From contig DATKUY010000019.1 of NCBI GenBank assembly GCA_035530375.1, positions 1 to 26,270 on the forward strand: 26,270 nt of DNA, in the 5' to 3' direction. Positions 16,200 through 22,064 of this stretch are shown here, piece by piece (position 1 is the first letter of the stretch; each line of letters begins with the position of its first letter). A program made the position numbers and the translations under genes. A model generated the notes under the pieces. It was given only the letters and a program-made list of their open reading frames with translations, ran no database searches and had not been told where the DNA came from. This stretch comes from Sulfuricella sp035530375 (GTDB taxonomy: Bacteria > Pseudomonadota > Gammaproteobacteria > Burkholderiales > Sulfuricellaceae).

Positions 16200-16748
16200 A
16201 TGGCACAAGACAGCAATCGCCTCATCTGGCTGGACATGGAAATGACCGGGTTGTTCCCGGAGCGCGACCGGATCATCGAGATCGCCCTGGTTATCACCGA
16301 TTCGAATCTTGAGACCATTGCCGAAGCGCCGGTGCTGGTGGTGCACCAGTCCGACGAGGTGCTGAACGGCATGGATGACTGGAACAAGGCGACCCATGGC
16401 AAATCCGGCCTGATCGACAAGGTCAAGGCGTCGAGCCTGGACGATGCCGTCGTCGAGGCGCAATTGCTCGACTTCCTGAAGGAATATATCCCGCCAAAAA
16501 AATCGCCGATGTGCGGCAATTCGATCTGCCAGGATCGGCGTTTCATGGCGAACTACATGCCTAAACTCGAGGATTATTTTCATTATCGCAACCTCGACGT
16601 AAGCACCCTGAAAGAGCTGGCAAAGCGCTGGAGGCCGCAGATTTACGGCGGTTTCAAGAAAGAGAACAACCATACCGCACTGGCCGATGTGTATGAATCC
16701 ATCGGCGAGATGAAGTATTACCGGGAGAATTTCCTGCGGCTGGATTAA
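16200..16748 (+). CDS. orn: Oligoribonuclease
   Basis: A 182-aa DEDDh 3'-5' exoribonuclease that degrades 2-5 nt RNAs and the linear pGpG left from c-di-GMP hydrolysis. Exonuclease I is WLDMEMTG with Asp-12 and Glu-14; exonuclease III keeps the NHTALADV block with the catalytic His and Asp. Length and N-terminus match the family. Because pGpG is the product of EAL enzymes and an HD-GYP intermediate, its place near two c-di-GMP proteins is functionally fitting, though the linkage may be coincidental. Confidence 0.97.
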   Translation: MAQDSNRLIWLDMEMTGLFPERDRIIEIALVITDSNLETIAEAPVLVVHQSDEVLNGMDDWNKATHGKSGLIDKVKASSLDDAVVEAQLLDFLKEYIPPKKSPMCGNSICQDRRFMANYMPKLEDYFHYRNLDVSTLKELAKRWRPQIYGGFKKENNHTALADVYESIGEMKYYRENFLRLD

Positions 16749-16765
16749 TGTTGAAAACAAGGCGC

Positions 16766-16915
16766 ACCACGAATGACACGAATGTTCACGAATCCGCATG
16801 AATAAAAATATACGGGTAGGAACCTTTGCGGTTTCAGTGAGATGATTAACCCAGATGAAATCACAACGTCATGGTCATTCGTGAACATTTGTGTTTTATT
16901 CGTGTAATTCGTGGT
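16766..16915. repeat. Inverted pair of TTCGTG/CACGAA-type repeat units
   Basis: The left arm at 16766-16793 (ACCACGAATGACACGAAT... then GTTCACGAAT) is the reverse complement, with one mismatch and a 12-nt gap, of the right arm at 16876-16915. Each arm consists of spaced CACGAAT words. About 80 bp lie between the arms. Similar CACGAAT/ATTCGTG repeats are dispersed in many environmental bacterial genomes (recalled, not searched). It fills most of the 205-bp gap between orn and the phosphorylase gene. Confidence 0.7.
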
Positions 16916-16953
16916 TGAGCGGTAGCTGTTGAATTTATGAATAAGGGGTCAGC

Positions 16954-19512
16954 ATGAAGCAGGGCACCACTTTCATTCTCGAGGTCAACCCGAAAATCCC
17001 GCGCAAACTGTTGCGCCTGGACGAACTGGCCAACAATCTTTGGTACGGCTGGGACAAGCCGACGCGGACGCTGTTTGCACGTCTTCATCCCGGCCTGTGG
17101 GATGCTGTCGGCCATAACCCCAAGGTGTTCCTGCGCCGGGTGGACGAGAAGCGGCTGGTGGATGCGGCGGAGGATCAGGTGTTCCTGGCTACCGTCAATC
17201 GCGTGCTGTCGGCCTACGACACCTACCACAACGAGCCGTTGCGGCGAAACGCCGGTCACGAGCAGTTCAAGGAAGGCGAGCTGATCGCCTATTTCTGCGC
17301 CGAATTCGGTTTCCACGAAAGCTTCCCGATCTATTCCGGCGGCCTCGGCATTCTCGCCGGCGACCACTGCAAGTCGGCGAGCGACCTGCGCCTGCCCTTC
17401 GTCGCGGTCGGCCTGCTTTACCGCCAGGGTTATTTTTCCCAGATGATCGATGGCGAAGGCAATCAGATCGCCACCTATAGCGATTCGGATTTCGATGATC
17501 TGCCGATAACCCCCGCACTGGGAGAGGACGGCAAAGAGATGCATGTCGCCATCGACATGCCGGGGCGGCAGGTGATGGTTCGGGTATGGCAAGCCCGTGT
17601 CGGCCATATCACCCTTTATCTGCTCGATACCGATATCGAGGAAAACGCCCCCGAGGACCGTGACATCGCCCACCAGCTTTACGGCGGCGACAGCAGCATG
17701 CGCATCAAGCAGGAGATCATTCTCGGCGTCGGCGGCGTGCGCGCCCTCAAGGCTTTGGGGCTGAAGCCCACGGTGTGGCACATCAACGAGGGCCATGCCG
17801 CATTTCTGGTGCTGGAGCGTGCCCGCTATATGGTTGCCGAGGGGCTGGATTTCGCCAGCGCGCTGGAGGCCGCTGCCAGCAATACCGTGTTCACCACCCA
17901 TACCCCGGTGCCGGCGGGGCACGATCATTTCGCCGAAAATATGGCTTTCGATTATTTCCAGCAGATGTGCCGGGAATTGAAAATCAGCCGGGAAACTTTC
18001 ATTGCCCTGGGCCGCACGCCGGACGGGCCGGATTTCAACATGACGGCTCTGGCGCTGCACGGTTCCCGCTTCCATAATGGCGTCAGCCGCATTCATGGCG
18101 GAGTATCCTCGCGCATCTGTGCCAGTCACTGGCCGCAGGTGATGCCCGAAGAAAACCCGATGAGCTACGTCACCAACGGTGTGCACGTCCCCACCTTCAT
18201 GGCGCAGGAATGGATCGACCTGTTCGACAATGTGTTTGGCTACGAATGGCGCCACCGCCTTTCCGATCAGAGCTACTGGTCGCGCATCAACGAGATTCCC
18301 GACCATGTATTCTGGAGTGTCCGCCAGTCGCTCAAGTCGCAAATGCTGCAACTGGTGCGTTTCCGCGTCAGCCAGCAGCACTTCCGCAACCATGGTTCCG
18401 AGGCCCACCTGGATCGTCTGCTGAAGCACGTCGACCACTTTAACCCGAACGTCCTCACCATCGGCTTTGCCCGCCGCTTTGCCACCTACAAGCGCGCCGC
18501 GCTGCTGTTCGAAGACCCCGCCTGGCTGAGCCAGATCATTTCCGAAGCCGACCGCCCGGTACTGTTTATCTTCGCCGGCAAGGCCCATCCTGCCGACCAT
18601 CCCGGCCAGGATCTGATCCGGCAGATTCACCACATCTCCCATATGCCGGAATTCGAGGGCAAGGTGCTGGTGGTGGAAGGCTATGACATGGGTCTGGCAC
18701 GCAGGATGGTAGCGGGCGTGGACGTATGGCTGAACAACCCGGTGTACCCGCTCGAAGCGAGCGGCACCTCAGGCATGAAGGCAGGCATCAACGGGGCGAT
18801 CAACCTCTCGGTGCTCGACGGCTGGTGGGGAGAAGGCTACGATGGCACCAACGGCTGGGCGATCAAGCCGGCACCCGCCTACATGGACGATTACCGCAGC
18901 AACAAGGAAGACAGCCAGACCCTGTATGAAATCCTGCAGGATCAAGTCGTTCCCCAATACTATGACCGCGGCAAGCTGGGCTACTCGGCGGAGTGGGTCA
19001 AGCGCTCCAAGTCTTCCATCGCCAGCCTGCTGCCGCGTTTCAATTCCAGCCGGATGGTGGGCGAATACTCGAGCAATTTTTACCTGCCTGCCAGCCGCCA
19101 GGGAGCGCTGTATGCCCAGAACGGCTATGAAAACGCGAAGGACATTTCGGCCTGGAAAGCCAGAATCCACGGGGCTTGGCAGGGCGTCGAAATCCGCCGT
19201 CTTGATACACCGAAAAAACACATCCTGTTCGGCGACAAGGTGCGTTTCGAAGTCGCCCTGAAGCTGGGCGGCCTGGCGCCGGATGACGTGGTGGTCGAAA
19301 TGATGATGCGGCGTCCGGCCCGCAAGGACATGAAGGATTTCATGCGCTTCAGCTTCGCTTTCCAGAGCATCATCGCGGCGACCGGCGAGCACCTGTTCGC
19401 CCTCGACCTGTCCCCCGAACTATGCGGCCGGCTGGATTACAAAATCCGCGCATATCCTTGGCGGGAACTGCTGACCCACCCGCTGGAAATGGGGCTGATG
19501 GTCTGGCTTTGA
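16954..19512 (+). CDS. glgP: Alpha-glucan (glycogen/maltodextrin) phosphorylase
   Basis: An 852-aa GT35-family phosphorylase of the short bacterial type with the N-terminal DUF3417 block (about 10-125, LANNLWYGWD). The PLP-binding Lys-609 is in the ASGTSGMKAG motif. Other family blocks are EFGFHESFPIYSGGLGILAGDH (split here for length: EFGFHES near 117 and GGLGILAGDH near 129), NEGHAAF near 277 and the THTPVPAGHD region near 313. The enzyme releases glucose-1-phosphate from alpha-1,4-glucans in the cytoplasm. A GGGG-containing site lies just before the ATG. No other glycogen gene is next to it. Confidence 0.95.
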   Translation: MKQGTTFILEVNPKIPRKLLRLDELANNLWYGWDKPTRTLFARLHPGLWDAVGHNPKVFLRRVDEKRLVDAAEDQVFLATVNRVLSAYDTYHNEPLRRNAGHEQFKEGELIAYFCAEFGFHESFPIYSGGLGILAGDHCKSASDLRLPFVAVGLLYRQGYFSQMIDGEGNQIATYSDSDFDDLPITPALGEDGKEMHVAIDMPGRQVMVRVWQARVGHITLYLLDTDIEENAPEDRDIAHQLYGGDSSMRIKQEIILGVGGVRALKALGLKPTVWHINEGHAAFLVLERARYMVAEGLDFASALEAAASNTVFTTHTPVPAGHDHFAENMAFDYFQQMCRELKISRETFIALGRTPDGPDFNMTALALHGSRFHNGVSRIHGGVSSRICASHWPQVMPEENPMSYVTNGVHVPTFMAQEWIDLFDNVFGYEWRHRLSDQSYWSRINEIPDHVFWSVRQSLKSQMLQLVRFRVSQQHFRNHGSEAHLDRLLKHVDHFNPNVLTIGFARRFATYKRAALLFEDPAWLSQIISEADRPVLFIFAGKAHPADHPGQDLIRQIHHISHMPEFEGKVLVVEGYDMGLARRMVAGVDVWLNNPVYPLEASGTSGMKAGINGAINLSVLDGWWGEGYDGTNGWAIKPAPAYMDDYRSNKEDSQTLYEILQDQVVPQYYDRGKLGYSAEWVKRSKSSIASLLPRFNSSRMVGEYSSNFYLPASRQGALYAQNGYENAKDISAWKARIHGAWQGVEIRRLDTPKKHILFGDKVRFEVALKLGGLAPDDVVVEMMMRRPARKDMKDFMRFSFAFQSIIAATGEHLFALDLSPELCGRLDYKIRAYPWRELLTHPLEMGLMVWL

Positions 19513-19588
19513 ATTGATGCAGGGTGTTTACCCTAAAGGGCACAAGAGGCCGTCGGGCCGCAACCCGCCCATACATTGATTCATACGG

Positions 19589-19663
19589 TAGGCTGGTGTA
19601 AGCGAAATGCGCACTCCGCAGGTTTGGTACTGTTCGCTGGAGTGGGCTTGCCCACCCGGCCTA
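19589..19663. repeat. Imperfect long hairpin / dispersed-repeat-like element
   Basis: The left arm begins TAGGCTGGTGTAAGCG and ends GCACTCC. The right arm begins GGAGTGGGC and ends CACCCGGCCTA. The inner six bases (CACTCC/GGAGTG) pair perfectly and the outer part pairs with mismatches. It lies just after glgP and could end its transcript or be a small non-autonomous element. No T-run follows directly. Confidence 0.4.
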
Positions 19664-19776
19664 AGGCTAAGACCGGGATATGAGGGATTGAATTTGGGAT
19701 TTTTTTAGTCTCGCCCGGTGAGTTGTCTCCAAATAAATCAACTCATCATTGCTTCACGTCCGATCTCTCCTTGGTA

Positions 19777-19796
19777 ACCTGTCAATTCCGGCAGGG
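19777..19796. promoter_or_regulatory. lux-box-like site 1, upstream of luxR
   Basis: ACCTGTCAATTCCGGCAGGG is a 20-nt site with CTG at positions 3-5 and CAG at 16-18, the spacing of LuxR-family operators. Its left half is shared with the other two sites in this window. It lies 140 bp before the luxR ATG. It is the least symmetric of the three. Confidence 0.55.
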
Positions 19797-19936
19797 TGCC
19801 TTCTGGAATCCACTCGCCAACCAAAATAGTCATAAGATATTTAACATATCGCTGCAAATAAATTTACTGTATAACATCGGCATAAGTTTAAAAAACAGTG
19901 CCACAAAATAAAGGCGAATTCCAAGGGGAATGAGCA

Positions 19937-20678
19937 ATGCGAGAGCTGCTGTTTTCCGCCACAAATGCTGCGGAAGATTCGGGAAGCTATACGTCGCTGC
20001 TCCATTTCGAATCCATCCTGAACGCTTCCAGTCTGACCGAACTGGCGCGGGAAGTACGCAAAATCACCCGGCATATCGGGTTTCAGCACTACCTCTACGG
20101 GGCACATATCCAGACCAAGAGCGGCGAAACGCTGCAATATATTTTCAGCGGTTACCCGGAACAATGGATGCAAACTTACCAATCCGCCCGCTACATCGAT
20201 ATCGCCCCTATCGTCGAGCATTGTTTCTTCCGCAATACGACCAGACCAGTCATTTGGGACCGCAAGCTTTTCAACACCCCGGATCGCCAACGGATTGAGC
20301 GTTCCGGTTCGCGGCGCCCAAGGCGAAGTGGCGCTATTCAGCGCCGCCAATCCGGAACGGGGGCATGATGCGTTAGTTCACCAAGTTCATGTGGCCGGCA
20401 TGATGTGTGTCCTGTCCAACTACCTGCATGAGGCAATACGTCAACTTGTCTATGCTCCAGAACTCATCCAGGTCGCTCCGCCCCAGCTCACCCCAAGAGA
20501 AATTGAGTGTCTTGCCTGGTGGGTGAGCGGAAAAACGGCTTGGGAAATTGCCCATATCCTCAACCTGAGCGAAAGAACCGCTCGTTTTCACCTCAACAAC
20601 CTCAAAATAAAACTTGGCGCAAGCAATAAGAGCCAGGCCATAGCGCGGGCCGTCAAATTGCACCTCGTCCATTCCTGA
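19937..20678 (+). pseudogene. luxR: LuxR-type quorum-sensing regulator, disrupted by internal deletion/frameshift
   Basis: Two frames together make one LuxR protein. The first (19937 to about 20280) codes the autoinducer-binding domain, with Trp-77, Tyr-81, Pro-91 and Trp-107 at the expected ligand-pocket places. The residue before Pro-91 is Ala-90 (GCC at 20204) where the family has a nearly invariant Asp. After FNTP the frame is lost and would stop at 20368. The homologous sequence resumes in the +1 frame at about 20283 with IANGLSVPVRGAQGE and continues to 20678 with an intact GerE-type helix-turn-helix (LTPREIECLAWW, GKTAWEIA, ERTARFHLNNLKIKLG). Compared with LasR, about 12 codons are missing at the junction, consistent with a deletion of roughly 32-38 bp. 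A short HTH protein could start at TTG 20295 or ATG 20400. Confidence 0.85.
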
Positions 20679-20751
20679 GATACTCGAACGCCCTATTCCA
20701 CAAAGCACGTCCCATAAATATACTTAATTAAAAACAGTCTGTTATGTGGCG

Positions 20752-20771
20752 GCCTGTCAGTTTTACCAGCT
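20752..20771. promoter_or_regulatory. lux-box-like site 2, upstream of luxI
   Basis: GCCTGTCAGTTTTACCAGCT keeps the CTG-N10-CAG frame of lux boxes. Twelve bases in its left and centre (CCTGTCAGTTTT) are identical to site 3. It ends 61 bp before the luxI ATG, a usual place for an operator centred about 42 bp before a transcription start near 20804, ahead of the ribosome site at 20821. Confidence 0.7.
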
Positions 20772-20832
20772 AGTTAACAAACTGTAAAAGCATTTTCATT
20801 GGTGATCTTCACTTCTTTCCAAGGAGATCACT

Positions 20833-21459
20833 ATGCATATTCTGGTTGGACACACCCAGCAAGGAATTTTTCGTCCACAAGATATCAGGGGCATGCATCG
20901 CCTGCGATTTCGGGTTTTTCGCGAGCGCCTGCAGTGGGATATCCCGACCCTCGGCGAGCAGGAGCGTGACGAGTACGACAACTGCAATCCGGTGTTCATT
21001 ATGGTTCGCGATGATGGGGGCGACGTAATCGGTTGTTGTCGGCTGTTACCCACCACGGGACCCTACATGCTCAAGGATACCTTCCCGATGTTGCTTGGCA
21101 AACAATCCATTCCTATTGCTCCAGACATCTGGGAGATAAGACGCTTCGCAGTGGGCAAGGATGCCCGTGGTGGTTTCGGTTTTTCTTCCTTGCCAGCGAG
21201 CATGATCGGCGAAATCGTCCACTATGCCCTGGTCAAAGGCATCAGGCATTACGTTTTTGTCACCACGGTGGCGCTCGAGCGAATGCTGCGCCGCATGGGC
21301 GTAAATTGCGGACGATTCAGCGAACCGCGACAGATCGGCATTGAAAAGAGCGTCGCACTCTGGATGCATATCGATGAGCAGACAATTAACGCCACATGCA
21401 CGGACATCAGGAACGATTTATCCGAGTTGCCCAAAACCCTGCATAAGGAAGCGGCATGA
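20833..21459 (+). CDS. luxI: LuxI-type acyl-homoserine-lactone synthase
   Basis: A 208-aa autoinducer synthase that joins S-adenosylmethionine and an acyl chain from acyl-ACP to make an N-acyl-homoserine lactone. All invariant LuxI residues are present with a one-residue offset from LuxI numbering: Arg-25, Phe-29, Trp-35, Asp-46, Asp-49, Arg-70, Phe-84, Glu-101 and Arg-104, in blocks such as CCRLLPTTGPYMLKD and IWEIRRFAV. An AAGGAG ribosome site lies 6 nt before the ATG. The gene follows luxR in the same direction with a lux-box-like site between them, the usual autoinduction layout. Its stop overlaps the next gene. The acyl chain length cannot be read from sequence. Confidence 0.95.
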   Translation: MHILVGHTQQGIFRPQDIRGMHRLRFRVFRERLQWDIPTLGEQERDEYDNCNPVFIMVRDDGGDVIGCCRLLPTTGPYMLKDTFPMLLGKQSIPIAPDIWEIRRFAVGKDARGGFGFSSLPASMIGEIVHYALVKGIRHYVFVTTVALERMLRRMGVNCGRFSEPRQIGIEKSVALWMHIDEQTINATCTDIRNDLSELPKTLHKEAA

Positions 21460-21875
21460 TAATCGGTATTGTTTCAGCCTCGAATGAGCAACACCGATTC
21501 TACGAAGCGCTGTTGCCTTCGCATACGCGACTTCATTTCACGCCAGGTGAGATTTTGAGTGGTATATCGGTTTCTTGTGATGGTTTCCTGCTGGATGCCG
21601 GTCTTTTGAATAGCGACCGCAGGAAACTTCAGAAGCTGTTGAGTCGCATGAGCAACATGGAGGTTTCTGCAGTTATAGCCCGCGAGGAGAGTCATCCTTG
21701 CACCCTTCGACACAATCCTGCAAGCGGTCTGAAATTCCAGTGTGGGCGTATTGCTGCGGCCAAGGTGCGGGAGATGGGCGCAGTCAACAGATGCGATCCA
21801 GAGCGTATCCATACGCTGGTTTTTCAAGATGTTACGGAAGGCAGCGATTCGTCAGCAGAATCGCTGCCAGACTGA
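21456..21875 (+). CDS. Unknown protein translationally coupled to luxI
   Basis: A 139-aa protein not recognised. Its ATG overlaps the luxI stop in an ATGA junction, so it is expected to be made with the synthase. The N-terminal 80 residues alternate hydrophobic strands and helices (IIGIVSASN, then DGFLLDAGL, then VSAVIARE), which resembles a receiver-like or Rossmann-like alpha/beta fold without the usual acidic phosphorylation pocket; this is an inference. The C-terminal part has Cys residues near 83, 96 and 113 and a Ser/Asp/Glu-rich tail. The last codons overlap a strong hairpin. It may tune AHL synthesis or act on the regulator; nothing proves either. Confidence 0.7.
   Translation: MIIGIVSASNEQHRFYEALLPSHTRLHFTPGEILSGISVSCDGFLLDAGLLNSDRRKLQKLLSRMSNMEVSAVIAREESHPCTLRHNPASGLKFQCGRIAAAKVREMGAVNRCDPERIHTLVFQDVTEGSDSSAESLPD
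21840..21868 (+). terminator. Perfect 11-bp stem-loop at the end of the luxI operon
   Basis: GGCAGCGATTC and GAATCGCTGCC pair perfectly around a 7-nt loop. The hairpin covers the last codons of the coupled gene and precedes lux-box site 3 by 19 bp. It lacks a following T-run, so it may be a weak terminator, an RNA-stability element or an aid to Rho-dependent ending. Confidence 0.5.
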
Positions 21876-21887
21876 TTCAATAGGGTT

Positions 21888-21907
21888 ACCTGTCAGTTTT
21901 GACAGGT
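21888..21907. promoter_or_regulatory. lux-box-like site 3 (perfect palindrome), upstream of the secretion ATPase gene
   Basis: ACCTGTCAGTTTTGACAGGT has perfect 8-bp arms (ACCTGTCA/TGACAGGT) around GTTT and fits the classic 20-bp LuxR operator, with CTG and CAG at the canonical places. It lies 157 bp before the ATG at 22065 (205 bp before the alternative GTG start at 22113). If it works at the usual -42 place, transcription would begin near 21940 and leave a leader of more than 120 nt. Confidence 0.8.
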
Positions 21908-22064
21908 GGTAAGGACGGGATAAAAGTGTACGCTGCACGATTCTAAATTATGGCGGTTCGGTCAATGTGAGCGGGAATTATTGATGAGATCGTGAAAAGC
22001 AGCCTTGATCCGCAGCGCGGAAGTTAAGCGCATAGCGGAGCCTGACTGATAGCTTTTGCTCTCT

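Larger units (their letters stand above)
19513..19936. other. 424-bp intergenic region between glgP and luxR, with imperfect hairpin and lux-box-like site
   Basis: No coding frame is convincing here. It marks the change from core-like genes to the accessory quorum-sensing/secretion block. It contains an imperfect long inverted repeat (19589-19663), a lux-box-like site (19777-19796) and an AT-rich run (about 19825-19915) with a TATAAC word near 19870 that may hold the luxR promoter. Confidence 0.5.

Noticed and set aside
16861..18642. 593-aa open frame on the minus strand opposite glgP
   Set aside because: Antisense shadow of a well-conserved phosphorylase; composition is not protein-like.
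19513..19936. tRNA or integrase attachment site at the border of the accessory block
   Set aside because: No cloverleaf-like sequence, CCA end or duplicated border could be recognised by reading.
20268..20300. Programmed ribosomal frameshift in luxR
   Set aside because: No slippery heptamer or strong downstream structure is seen, and residues are missing as well as the frame being shifted; a deletion explains both.
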